Assembly (NCBI GenBank): GCA_902800795.1
Contig: CADCFQ010000012.1
Coordinates: forward strand, 1 to 64,000
Direction: 5' to 3'
Source of the DNA: an uncultured Ruminococcus sp.
GTDB lineage: Bacteria > Bacillota > Clostridia > Oscillospirales > Ruminococcaceae
Length of the DNA: 64,000 nt
Position 1 is the first letter of the stretch. Every line of letters begins with the position of its first letter. The position numbers and the translations under genes were made by a program. Below, one piece after another: positions 16,981 to 25,743 of this stretch. The notes under the pieces were generated by a model. It had not been told where the DNA came from and did no database searches. It was given only the letters and a program-made list of their open reading frames with translations.

Positions 16981-17925
16981 ATGAATATCGCAGCAAAAGT
17001 CAACGCTTCAATAGCAAAGAGCCTGGCAGTTATAGGCGGTGTTATCGTGCTTGCTGCTGTTATGCTCAGGCTTTATGCAGCTGTTTTTTATCTGCCTGAG
17101 CTAAGGTTTTATAAAAACGTCCCTGACTGTTCTTTAAGGGTCTACACGGTTGTCGAAAACGAGATTAAAAGAAAATGTGTTTTTATAGACAATAATGACT
17201 ACAACGTTCACGAGAAGCTGTATGTCAACAGTGAGTACTGCAGCTATCTTATGAAATATAATCGTAAGAATAATGTGGATGTTTCATTGTTTAAGACCTA
17301 TGGCAACAAGACTTTTGCGACCTTTGATTTCAGGTGCTCGGAAAAGGAAGCTGCAAAGCAGTATAAACAGTTCTATCCGCCGAGAAAGCTGGAGCTTGCC
17401 GGAAATATAGTTTTCGGTATCGGCTGCTCAATTGTTACGATGGGGCTTGTGGCCTTGGGAATATCGAGGAGATATAACGACCCTGATGAGACTTATATCC
17501 CGACACAAAAAGAACAGGAGCTTTCAAAGGAGCTTTCGCAGCAGTTTGATAATGAGCTTGCAAAAAGCCCATATAGTTACAGGAAGGCTCCCCGGAGAGG
17601 CCCTTCGCAGATATCCGAGAGCGAGAAAGAACAACTGCTTCATCAGTTTGATGAGATGACTGAAAACCAGAGGTATAAGTATTCAGCTCCTTTTGAACCG
17701 CATATCCGTACACCTGAGGAGATCGAGGCTGATAAGGCTCTTGCAAGAGAGTTTGATTCCGTGGTTTCCAAGGATCCTTACAGGTACAGCCGTGTCATCC
17801 CGGATGATATGAAGGAGCAGGAGAAAACTGCGGATATGATTACTATGGATGATAGGGATGATCTTCTGGAGCAGTATGAAAAACTGACAGAAGACGGAAA
17901 GTATAATTATAAAACACACGAATGA
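16981..17925 (+). CDS. Membrane protein with internally repeated C-terminal tail, unknown function
   Basis: A 314-residue protein not assigned to a known family. A membrane helix lies at about 14-38 and another near 138-160, with a roughly 100-residue region between them that is probably extracytoplasmic. The C-terminal half holds two alternating repeat units: type A ends in LAKSPYSYR and again VSKDPYRYSR, and type B reads HQFDEMTENQRYKY and again EQYEKLTEDGKYNY, giving A-B-A-B. It sits between rpmA and obg, which are usually adjacent, with AAGGAG before the ATG. It may be cotranscribed with the ribosome-assembly genes; no role can be stated. Confidence 0.75.
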   Translation: MNIAAKVNASIAKSLAVIGGVIVLAAVMLRLYAAVFYLPELRFYKNVPDCSLRVYTVVENEIKRKCVFIDNNDYNVHEKLYVNSEYCSYLMKYNRKNNVDVSLFKTYGNKTFATFDFRCSEKEAAKQYKQFYPPRKLELAGNIVFGIGCSIVTMGLVALGISRRYNDPDETYIPTQKEQELSKELSQQFDNELAKSPYSYRKAPRRGPSQISESEKEQLLHQFDEMTENQRYKYSAPFEPHIRTPEEIEADKALAREFDSVVSKDPYRYSRVIPDDMKEQEKTADMITMDDRDDLLEQYEKLTEDGKYNYKTHE

Positions 17926-17943
17926 TCGAAGGGAGGAAACGAA

Positions 17944-19221
17944 ATGTTTGTCGATCAGGCCAGGATATATATAAAAGCCGGCGACGGCGGCGACGGTGCT
18001 GTTTCGTTTCACAGAGAAAAATATGTTGCTGCGGGCGGCCCTGACGGCGGCGACGGCGGCAGAGGCGGAAATATAGTTTTTCAGGTCGATGACAATATTT
18101 CCAACCTCATCGATTTCAGATTCAAGAAAAAGTATGCCGCAGAAAAGGGTCAGAACGGTTCGGGAAAGAACTGCTCGGGCAGAAATGCTCCCGATGTTGT
18201 GATAAAGGTCCCGAGAGGTACTGTTGTCAAGGAGTCCCAGACAGGCAGGATACTTGCCGATATGTCTGATGATGAGCCTGTTATTATCGCTAAAGGCGGT
18301 AAGGGCGGCAGAGGAAATGCACATTTTGCTACCTCTACCAGACAGATACCCCGTTTTGCAAAGCCCGGTTTCAAGGGCGATGAATACGAGGTGACACTTG
18401 AGCTAAAGCTTATAGCTGATGTGGGTCTTGTAGGTTTTCCAAATGTGGGAAAATCGACCCTTATTTCGGTCGTTTCGGCCGCAAAGCCCAAGATCGCAAA
18501 CTATCACTTCACGACCCTGACTCCTGTTCTTGGCGTTGTGAAGATAGATGACGGTCAGTCTTTTGTTATGGCTGATATCCCCGGTCTTATCGAGGGTGCC
18601 AGCGAGGGCGTTGGCCTTGGCCATGAGTTTCTAAGACACGTCGAGAGATGCCGTCTGATCGTTCATATTGTTGACGTTTCCGGCAGTGAGGGCCGAGACC
18701 CGATAGAGGACTTCGAGACTATAACAAAAGAGCTTGAAAACTTCTCACTGGATCTTGCACAGGCACCGGTAATAGTTGCTGCTAATAAGAGCGATATGGC
18801 TACCGAGGAGCAGATAGCTGCTTTCCGTGAGTATATTGAAGCCAAGGGGCTTCGCTTTTTCGAGATATCGGCGGCTACCACCAAGGGCACGCAGGAGCTT
18901 GTCAAAGCGGTATACGAGGAGCTTATAAAGCTTCCGCCCGTTAAAAGGTTCGAGGCTCAGCCTCTTACCCGTGAGGAGCTTGACGAAAAGCTTCTTTCCA
19001 AGAAGGAGTTTGAGGTCACTGTCGAGGATGGTATCTACTTTGTTGAAGCGGACTGGCTCTGGGATATACTCAGAACAGCGGATATGGAAGACTATTCGTC
19101 TTTACAGTATTTCCAGAAGGTGCTTCGTTCCACAGGTATCATAGACAAGCTGGAGGAAATGGGCATCCAGGAGGGCGACACAGTGTCGATCTTCGACTTT
19201 GAATTTGAGTTTGTTCACTAA
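17944..19221 (+). CDS. obg: Obg-family GTPase
   Basis: A 425-residue GTPase involved in large-subunit assembly and stress control. The Gly-rich Obg fold fills the first 155 residues (GDGGDGAVSF, PDGGDGGRGG). The G domain shows GFPNVGKST, the DIPGLIEGAS switch and NKSD. The C-terminal OCT domain is present (EFEVTVEDGIYFVEA). It starts after GGGAGG, 18 bases beyond the membrane protein gene. Confidence 0.97.
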   Translation: MFVDQARIYIKAGDGGDGAVSFHREKYVAAGGPDGGDGGRGGNIVFQVDDNISNLIDFRFKKKYAAEKGQNGSGKNCSGRNAPDVVIKVPRGTVVKESQTGRILADMSDDEPVIIAKGGKGGRGNAHFATSTRQIPRFAKPGFKGDEYEVTLELKLIADVGLVGFPNVGKSTLISVVSAAKPKIANYHFTTLTPVLGVVKIDDGQSFVMADIPGLIEGASEGVGLGHEFLRHVERCRLIVHIVDVSGSEGRDPIEDFETITKELENFSLDLAQAPVIVAANKSDMATEEQIAAFREYIEAKGLRFFEISAATTKGTQELVKAVYEELIKLPPVKRFEAQPLTREELDEKLLSKKEFEVTVEDGIYFVEADWLWDILRTADMEDYSSLQYFQKVLRSTGIIDKLEEMGIQEGDTVSIFDFEFEFVH

Positions 19222-19232
19222 GGAGGTCAAGG

Positions 19233-19646
19233 ATGCTTCCTTTGAATGAAAGAGATGCAATGCAGTATTCCCCTCTTGCGCTGGCTTTTATCGGCGACAG
19301 CGTTTATGAGCAGATGGTAAGGCTCAGGCTGCTTCTGCTTGCCAATATGCCTGCCAACAAGCTTCATAAGCTGACTGTCAAGCGTGTATGTGCCGAATAC
19401 CAGGCACAGGCTGTTAGGAAGTGGATAGACGAGGAGCTGCTGAATGATAAGGAGCTTGAAGTTTTCAAGCGAGGCAGGAACACGAGCGGTATAACCGCAC
19501 CGAAACACTCGACTGTTTCGGAATACAGGATAGCCACAGGGCTTGAATGTCTGTTCGGATATCTTTATCTTACAGGCAGACAGGACAGGCTGGACATATT
19601 ATTTGATTCGGCATGGGAGATCGGCGGAGACGATCTTGAAATATAA
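19233..19646 (+). CDS. mrnC: Mini-ribonuclease III
   Basis: A 137-residue protein consisting of an RNase III catalytic domain without the double-stranded RNA-binding domain. It has ALAFIGDSVYEQMVR, with the catalytic Asp, and the basic region RGRNTSG. In Bacillus this enzyme matures 23S rRNA, which fits the ribosomal neighbourhood. AAGGAGG precedes the ATG, and it directly follows obg. Confidence 0.93.
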   Translation: MLPLNERDAMQYSPLALAFIGDSVYEQMVRLRLLLLANMPANKLHKLTVKRVCAEYQAQAVRKWIDEELLNDKELEVFKRGRNTSGITAPKHSTVSEYRIATGLECLFGYLYLTGRQDRLDILFDSAWEIGGDDLEI

Positions 19647-19671
19647 TCATATCATTAAGGAGTGAAAAAGA

Positions 19672-20418
19672 ATGTCAGGTCATTCAAAATGGGAAAATAT
19701 CAAGCGTAAAAAGGGCGCTACAGACGCCGCAAGAGCTAAGATCTTCACTAAGATCGGCAGAGAGATCGCTGTTATAGTTAAGGAAGGCGGCCCTGACCCC
19801 GCAGGCAACGCTAAGCTTCGTGATGCTATCGCTAAGGCTAAAGCAAACAACGTGCCTAACGACAATATTGAGAGAATAATCAAGAAGGCTGCCGGTGACG
19901 GTGACAAGAACAACTATGAAACAATGGTATATGAGGGCTACGGCCCCTGCGGTGTTGCTGTTATCGTTGAGTGTCTGACAGACAACAAGAACAGAACAGC
20001 AGGAGATGTTCGTCATTTCTTTGATAAGTTCGGCGGAAATCTCGGTACTACCGGCTGTGTATCCTTTATGTTCTCGGATCAGGGAACTGTTGTTATCGAG
20101 ACCGGCGGAGCAGAAGAGGACAAGATCATGGATGACTGCTTTGAGGCCGGCGCTGATGACTTTAACATTGATGAGGACATGGCACAGATCGTCTGCGACC
20201 CTAACAAGGTCACCGCTGTAAGAGAGGCTCTTGAGGGAATGGGCTACAAGGTCGTTTCCGCAGAGGCTGAAAAGGTGCCTGCAAACTACACCACGATCGA
20301 GGACGAGGACGCTATCAGAAAGATGGGACTTCTCCTTGATGCTCTTGAGGACAACGATGACGTTCAGAACGTTTACCACAACTGGGAGAATATGCCTGTT
20401 GAGGAAGAAGACGTCTGA
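19672..20418 (+). CDS. yebC: YebC/PmpR-family protein
   Basis: A 248-residue member of the TACO1/YebC family, with the start SGHSKWENIKRKKG, the segment NVPNDNIERIIKKA and the block GPCGVAVIVECLTDN. These proteins were named as transcription regulators, and recent work ties relatives to translation through difficult stretches. It is preceded by AAGGAG and followed by a terminator shared with mnmA. Confidence 0.95.
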   Translation: MSGHSKWENIKRKKGATDAARAKIFTKIGREIAVIVKEGGPDPAGNAKLRDAIAKAKANNVPNDNIERIIKKAAGDGDKNNYETMVYEGYGPCGVAVIVECLTDNKNRTAGDVRHFFDKFGGNLGTTGCVSFMFSDQGTVVIETGGAEEDKIMDDCFEAGADDFNIDEDMAQIVCDPNKVTAVREALEGMGYKVVSAEAEKVPANYTTIEDEDAIRKMGLLLDALEDNDDVQNVYHNWENMPVEEEDV

Positions 20419-20436
20419 TATAATGAATAAAAAGAG

Positions 20437-20469
20437 AACCGATATACCTGTATGGGTATATCGGTTTTT
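20437..20469. terminator. Bidirectional terminator between yebC and mnmA
   Basis: A 12-bp stem (AACCGATATACC and its complement, TGTAT loop) is flanked by A-rich and T-rich tracts between the convergent genes. Confidence 0.85.
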
Positions 20470-20470
20470 G

Positions 20471-21544
20471 CTATATTATCGTCCCTCCGCCAAGCACATA
20501 TTCACCGTCATAGAAAACCACAGCCTGACCCTTTGAGATAGCCTTGTGAGGCTCTTTGAAATCCACTCTGACTTTGCCGCCCGGAAGGGGAGTTACTATG
20601 CACTCGCTGTCCTTCTGGTGGTATCGTGTCTGTGCAGTACATTCAAGAGGCTCGGTGAGCTTATCAAAGGGGATGAAATTCACGTCATCAGCTATCAGCG
20701 TTGATGAGAATATCTCGTCTTTTGTCCCAAGCACAAGCCGGTTGTTATCTGTTTCTTTTCTCACCACATAAAGCGGCTCAAAGTAAGAAACGCCTATGCC
20801 TTTGCGCTGACCCACAGTGTAGTTTATAAGTCCGATATGCTCTCCGATCTTTGTCCCGTCTGTAAGGACTATCTCGCCGTGCTCCGGCTCTTTTGAGCTG
20901 TTTATAATGAACTTTGCATAATCGCCGTCCGGGATAAAGCAGATATCCTGGCTGTCAGGCTTGTTTGCGTTTATCAGCTCGTTTTCTTCGGCTATACTGC
21001 GTATGCTGTCCTTTGTCATCTCGCCGACAGGGAAGTGGGTGTGTGCCAGCTGATCCTGCGTAAGTGCATAAAGCACATAGCTCTGGTCTTTTTTTCTGTC
21101 AGGAGAGCGCTTTAAAAGCCAGCGTCCGCTTTTTTCGTCAAACTCCTTGGTCACATAGTGTCCTGTGGCTATATCTTCAAAGCCAAGCTCTCTGCTCCTT
21201 TGAAGAAATCTGTCAAATTTCAGATGCTTGTTGCATTCGATGCACGGGTTAGGTGTAAAGCCTCTAAGATATGAGTTAACAAAATGGTCTATAACATATT
21301 TTTTGAAATCGGCCGCAAAATTGAAAACATAAAATTCAATGCCAAGCTTCATAGCAACATATCTGGCATCCTCGGTGTCGTTCAGCGAGCAGCAGGTCTT
21401 TGTCTTTGCTGCGCCGATATCATCGTTTGTGTAAAGGTGCATAGTAGCACCCGAAACATCGTAGCCTTTATCCAGCAGCAGCTTGACTGAAACAGAGCTG
21501 TCTACTCCGCCGCTCATAGCGACCAGAACCTTTTTCTTTTCCAT
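20471..21544 (-). CDS. mnmA: tRNA-specific 2-thiouridylase
   Basis: A 357-residue enzyme that puts sulfur on the wobble uridine of Lys, Glu and Gln tRNAs. The PP-loop is SGGVDSSV near the start, and the catalytic cysteines lie in NPCIECNKHLKF and DSQDICFIP. It is encoded 4 bases after the cysteine desulfurase gene, its likely sulfur donor. Length is normal. Confidence 0.96.
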   Translation of the reverse strand: MEKKKVLVAMSGGVDSSVSVKLLLDKGYDVSGATMHLYTNDDIGAAKTKTCCSLNDTEDARYVAMKLGIEFYVFNFAADFKKYVIDHFVNSYLRGFTPNPCIECNKHLKFDRFLQRSRELGFEDIATGHYVTKEFDEKSGRWLLKRSPDRKKDQSYVLYALTQDQLAHTHFPVGEMTKDSIRSIAEENELINANKPDSQDICFIPDGDYAKFIINSSKEPEHGEIVLTDGTKIGEHIGLINYTVGQRKGIGVSYFEPLYVVRKETDNNRLVLGTKDEIFSSTLIADDVNFIPFDKLTEPLECTAQTRYHQKDSECIVTPLPGGKVRVDFKEPHKAISKGQAVVFYDGEYVLGGGTII

Positions 21545-21548
21545 TATC

Positions 21549-22718
21549 TCACCCGTTATCCCACAGCGGAGAAACGCTCCTTAGATGCTCTACCGCCTCT
21601 TTGAGCTTCTGACTAATGCAGTCTACATCTTCCTCTGTGTTTTCTTCGTTCAGTGTGATCCTTACAGATCCCTGCGCCTGCGTTTCGCTCTTTCCGAGAG
21701 CCAGCAGAACATGAGACGGCTCCAGTGAGCCGCTTGCGCAGGCAGCTCCCGATGACACGCAGATGCCCTGCATATCAAGGACGATTATAAGACCCTCTCC
21801 TTCGATACCGTAAAAGGACAGATTCACATTCCCGGGCAGCCTGTTATCAAGGCTGCCGTTTATATCCATTTTTTCTATACCGTCAAGACCCTTTATAAGT
21901 CTGTCCCTGAGCCCTTTTACAAAAGCAGCACGCTCGCTTATCCCTTTTGATGCCTGCTCCATTGCTTCACCAAAGGCGGCAATAAATGCAGTGTTTTCCG
22001 TTCCTGCACGCTTTCCACGCTCCTGGTGACCGCCTTTTATAAATGACGGCAGGTCTATAGATTTACTGCAATAAAGACAGCCCACGCCTTTCGGAGCGTG
22101 TATCTTGTGACCCGAGACAGAAAGAAGGTCTATGTTCATCTCGTTAACGTCAATAGCTATGTTCCCCATGGCCTGAACAGCATCGGTATGGAACAAAACG
22201 CTTTTTTTACGGCACAGCTTTCCGATATCTGCGATCGGCTGGATAGTTCCTATCTCGTTGTTTGCAGCCATGATGCTCACAAGGCAGGTGTCTTCTCTTA
22301 TCGCCGCTTCAAGATCGCTGACAGACACAAACCCGTCATCAGAGACAGGAAGATAAGTGAACTCAAAGCCCTGTCTTTCAAGGGCTTTGCAGCTTTCAAG
22401 AACAGCGTAGTGCTCGATAGACGATGTTATTATGTGTTTCTTATTCTTTGCTTCGCCCAGCTGCGCACAGGCGTTTATCGCCCAGTTATCGGCTTCCGTT
22501 CCGCCGCTTGTAAAATAGATCTCATACACCTCGGCACCCAGTGCTTTTGCAGCCTGCTGTCTTGCTTTTAAGATAGCCTCACGGCTTTTTCTCCCAAGTG
22601 AATAAACTGCGGAAGCATTGCCGAACTGTTCGGTCAGATAAGGCATAGCCGCATCTAACGCTGCTTTTGATATTCGAGTCGTTGCTGCATTGTCGGCATA
22701 TACAAATCTTTTTTCCAT
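21549..22718 (-). CDS. iscS: IscS/NifS group I cysteine desulfurase
   Basis: A 389-residue PLP enzyme. The PLP lysine lies in SGHKIHAPKG, and the active cysteine in the extended loop SSGAACASGS. Pairing with mnmA points to tRNA thiolation rather than bulk Fe-S assembly, for which the cell has sufS. In this organism the enzyme could also feed the nitrogenase-like locus, but no evidence here supports that. Confidence 0.94.
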   Translation of the reverse strand: MEKRFVYADNAATTRISKAALDAAMPYLTEQFGNASAVYSLGRKSREAILKARQQAAKALGAEVYEIYFTSGGTEADNWAINACAQLGEAKNKKHIITSSIEHYAVLESCKALERQGFEFTYLPVSDDGFVSVSDLEAAIREDTCLVSIMAANNEIGTIQPIADIGKLCRKKSVLFHTDAVQAMGNIAIDVNEMNIDLLSVSGHKIHAPKGVGCLYCSKSIDLPSFIKGGHQERGKRAGTENTAFIAAFGEAMEQASKGISERAAFVKGLRDRLIKGLDGIEKMDINGSLDNRLPGNVNLSFYGIEGEGLIIVLDMQGICVSSGAACASGSLEPSHVLLALGKSETQAQGSVRITLNEENTEEDVDCISQKLKEAVEHLRSVSPLWDNG

Positions 22719-22720
22719 AG

Positions 22721-23164
22721 TCAGTTCCTTGCGTGTTTCTTCGATTGTTCGACAGCCAGAGCGTCACAGCGTTCATTTTCAGGGTGGCCTGCATGGCCTT
22801 TTACCCAGATGAAATCGACCTTGTGAACAATCAGCAGCTCCAGAAGCTTCTCCCAGAGATCGCTGTTCAGTGCCGGCTTTTTATCTGCCTTGACCCAGTT
22901 GTTCGCTTTCCATTTCTGTGCCCAGCCCTTTGTAACAGCGTCGATTATATATTTCGAGTCACTGTAAAGGCTGACCTCACATGGTTCTTTTAATGCCGAA
23001 AGCGCAGCGATAACAGCCGATAGCTCCATTCTGTTATTGGTCGTCTGCTCCTCGCCGCCGCTTAGTTCTTTTTCGTGTCCGTTATACCGAAGTATCGCTC
23101 CCCAGCCGCCGGGCCCCGGGTTACCCGAGCAGGCGCCATCTGTAAATATTTCAACTGTTTTCAT
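22721..23164 (-). CDS. rnhA: Ribonuclease HI
   Basis: A 147-residue enzyme that cuts the RNA strand of RNA-DNA hybrids. The catalytic residues fall in [14 protein letters not shown] (Asp), RMELSAV (Glu), YSDSKYI (Asp) and NERCDALA (Asp). The ATG at 23164 follows GAGGTG; an in-frame GTG two codons earlier is less likely. It precedes iscS by 2 bases on the same transcript. Confidence 0.95.
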   Translation of the reverse strand: MKTVEIFTDGACSGNPGPGGWGAILRYNGHEKELSGGEEQTTNNRMELSAVIAALSALKEPCEVSLYSDSKYIIDAVTKGWAQKWKANNWVKADKKPALNSDLWEKLLELLIVHKVDFIWVKGHAGHPENERCDALAVEQSKKHARN

Positions 23165-23225
23165 AAGCACCTCAAGATACTATTAAACAACAATTCATTC
23201 TCTTCATTATTTATAGATTCCATAC

Positions 23226-23870
23226 TTACCTCCACCAAATCTCTATTTCATCAATAGTGCCATCACTAGTTGCTAAGAAATACATATACTTTTTATCTGT
23301 AATCTTATAGTCATATCTTTTGTAATAGCCTTGATTTGTAATGGGAGTTTCATCCTTTTCACCATACTTTGCAAACACTTTACTAATATTATCACCTATT
23401 GCAATATCATCGATTCTAATATCATATTGAGGGCTATTGATCAATAGGCTTATCATTTTATAATCTCGCAGATCTCCGTCATCTGTTCTGACTGCAACAT
23501 TCATTAAATTTTCATCATTTTTAAAAAGATCATAGTATGCTAAATCTTGACTTTCAATTTCAAAAAAGTTTTCATATCTATACTCATCACCAAGATCATT
23601 CAAAGTAAAAGGAAATGAGACTTTTTGTCCTCTAATAACAACATTCTGGCACATTTCTTCAAAAACCTTTTCATTAAACTCGCCTTTATACTCTGGCTCG
23701 GCTTCGCTGATAGGCTCACTTTCGCTTATCGTCTCGGCTTCGGAAGTAACCGAAGCTTTTGTTTCAGTCTTTTCGGCTTCTGAGCTTGAATCATCAGCCT
23801 TTTCACCGCATGATGAGAGCGATAGGAGCATAGCAGCTGTTACAAGATAGTAGATAATTGTTTTTTTCAT
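23226..23870 (-). CDS. Putative lipoprotein of unknown function
   Basis: A 214-residue exported protein. A basic start and hydrophobic stretch end in a lipobox (LSSC), followed by an acidic, Ser/Glu-rich linker to about residue 60 and a globular domain of about 150 residues. GAGGTATTAAA precedes the ATG at 23870; the frame opens further upstream without such a site. The gene and its surroundings are clearly richer in A and T than the neighbouring genes, which hints at acquisition. No family is recognised. It could read through into rnhA, as no clear terminator separates them. Confidence 0.75.
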   Translation of the reverse strand: MKKTIIYYLVTAAMLLSLSSCGEKADDSSSEAEKTETKASVTSEAETISESEPISEAEPEYKGEFNEKVFEEMCQNVVIRGQKVSFPFTLNDLGDEYRYENFFEIESQDLAYYDLFKNDENLMNVAVRTDDGDLRDYKMISLLINSPQYDIRIDDIAIGDNISKVFAKYGEKDETPITNQGYYKRYDYKITDKKYMYFLATSDGTIDEIEIWWR

Positions 23871-23934
23871 TTTAATACCTCTCTGAGTTAATAGCTTCAT
23901 TAAATGTATTATACTAATCTACAATACTCATTAT

Positions 23935-23963
23935 ATCATACCACAATAATAGATAATTTGCAA
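23935..23963 (-). promoter_or_regulatory. Probable promoter of the lipoprotein gene
   Basis: Minus strand: TTGCAA, 17-nt spacer, TATGAT, with an AT-rich leader of about 60 nt. Confidence 0.55.
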
Positions 23964-24057
23964 GAGCTAACTACGTTGTTTAATATAGTTATAATATTTA
24001 AAAATCTATAAGTTTAAATAACCAAAAGTCACGATATGGAATTGTTTAAAATGATTA

Positions 24058-24086
24058 TTGACAGTGATAGCTAATTATCATATAAT
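24058..24086 (+). promoter_or_regulatory. Consensus promoter of the sugar-binding protein gene
   Basis: TTGACA, 17-nt spacer, TATAAT, about 50 bases before the start codon. Confidence 0.85.
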
Positions 24087-24137
24087 TATATTGTAGATTT
24101 GTATAACGGATACGTTTGCAAGAAAGGAATGATTTAT

Positions 24138-25550
24138 ATGAAGCTTAAAAAGATTCTTGCCTTTTCGGTAGCTATGACAGCATCGCTTTCTGCTTTTGGA
24201 TGCGGTTCTTCAGGCAATAGCTCCTCTGAGGCTACAACTACTGTAAAGAAGGTCGCAGTTGAGGATACTCAGGAGATCGAGAACATCCCCGACGATGCTC
24301 AGAAAGAGATCATCTGGATGGGTACATATGACCTTAATCCAAGAAAAGGACAGGACAAGACTGTTGAGATGACACTGTTCAACAACAAGGGCGGCACAGT
24401 TAAGTTCAGCCAGGTTGCTGATAATGAAAAGTTTGACAAGCTTGCAGCAGCTCTTATGTCTCAGAAGGATGTTCCTGATATATTCAAGTATGAGTGGATG
24501 GCTTTCCCTGCACAGGTACTGAAGGATATGTATCAGCCTGTTGACGAGATCGTTGACTTCGATGCTCCGCTCTGGGCAGATGTAAAGAAGAATGCTGACC
24601 TGTTTGTAATGGGCGGCAAGCACTATGTTGCACCTATCAACTTTACAGTTGGTACACTTATGATGTATGACCAGGATGTTATAGATTCTGAAGGTCTTAA
24701 CGATCCTTACGAGCTGTATCTTGAAGGAAGCTGGAACTGGGATACATGGTATGAAATGATGTCCGAGTTCTGCGACAATGCTGGTCCTGACGAGGAGAGA
24801 TACGGTATCAACGGCTGGTATCAGACTCAGCTGATCCAGCAGACCGGTAAAACAATGGTCAACTATGACGGCGAAAAGTTTACTTCTAACCTCGACGATC
24901 CTGATATTGAGAGAGCAGAGAACCTGCTTTATGATATCGGCAAGAATGGTTATGTAAATCCTGATTGGCTCGGAAATGCAAGAAAAGCTCTTGCAGACGG
25001 AAACATCCTGTTCTATTGTATGGGTACATGGGCAATGACCGGAAACAACGGACCTAAGGATTCTGATACATGGAGAGTCGTTCCTGTTCCGAGTGATCCT
25101 AACACAAGTGATAAGTACATGACCGCTGATATGCTGGCATATATGTGGGTAAAGGGTTCAAAAGCTAAGGAAGCTGTAAAGACATGGTTCGAGTGCAGCA
25201 GAATGGCTAATACCGATCAGGAATATAAGGACAACGGTAAGGAGAAGTTCCTTAACGCTAACCTGAACTGGACCGAGGATATGTATCAGGTATTTATGGA
25301 CTGCTCGTCCTCTGAGTATCAGATGGTATTTGATTACGGTTACGGTATTTCGTCCTCTATGTCTGATGATAATGCTAATGAGGATGGCAGCTGCGTTACC
25401 AGAAAGCTTTATGAGAGCGTAAACAAGACCGATGAAAACGGCAAGCAGTACTCATGGAGTGAGGTAAGAGATTCTTATTCTTCCACAGTAAACGCTGAGC
25501 TCAAGACTATCAACGAGGCTGTTGAGAAGTACAACGCTGCAAACTCCTGA
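24138..25550 (+). CDS. Extracellular solute-binding lipoprotein, family 1 (sugar ABC transport)
   Basis: A 470-residue lipoprotein with a signal peptide and lipobox (AFGC), a Ser/Thr-rich linker and a solute-binding domain. Aromatic residues such as GSWNWDTWYEMM fit a carbohydrate-binding cleft. The start at 24138 follows AGAAAGGA; the frame is open to 24099. No permease or ATPase genes lie next to it, so the transporter partners must be elsewhere. The GH13 enzyme downstream suggests starch or maltooligosaccharides as ligand. Confidence 0.85.
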   Translation: MKLKKILAFSVAMTASLSAFGCGSSGNSSSEATTTVKKVAVEDTQEIENIPDDAQKEIIWMGTYDLNPRKGQDKTVEMTLFNNKGGTVKFSQVADNEKFDKLAAALMSQKDVPDIFKYEWMAFPAQVLKDMYQPVDEIVDFDAPLWADVKKNADLFVMGGKHYVAPINFTVGTLMMYDQDVIDSEGLNDPYELYLEGSWNWDTWYEMMSEFCDNAGPDEERYGINGWYQTQLIQQTGKTMVNYDGEKFTSNLDDPDIERAENLLYDIGKNGYVNPDWLGNARKALADGNILFYCMGTWAMTGNNGPKDSDTWRVVPVPSDPNTSDKYMTADMLAYMWVKGSKAKEAVKTWFECSRMANTDQEYKDNGKEKFLNANLNWTEDMYQVFMDCSSSEYQMVFDYGYGISSSMSDDNANEDGSCVTRKLYESVNKTDENGKQYSWSEVRDSYSSTVNAELKTINEAVEKYNAANS

Positions 25551-25578
25551 TTTATATAATTCATATTTATGATTTGTT

Positions 25579-25618
25579 ACGGAATATCTCTTTTAATTAT
25601 GGAGATATTCCGTTTTAT
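25579..25618 (+). terminator. Intrinsic terminator
   Basis: A stem of about 12 bp (ACGGAATATCTC and its complement) with a T-rich tail follows the binding-protein gene. Confidence 0.8.
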
Positions 25619-25700
25619 TTATTTTTAAACAGCAATTTAATTTTATGTTCATATTTTTGTGCTATACTGTTTTTGTCGGCAAAACAGTCGGCACTATAAA

Positions 25701-25720
25701 CTGTACATTTTTATGTACAG
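25701..25720 (+). promoter_or_regulatory. Perfect inverted repeat upstream of the GH13 gene
   Basis: CTGTACAT-TTTT-ATGTACAG lies 24 bases before the start codon and 20-25 bases after a possible -10 box (TATACT, about 25664). It could be a regulator operator or an mRNA hairpin that controls translation. Confidence 0.5.
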
Positions 25721-25743
25721 CAATTTGAAAGGATGTTTTATAA

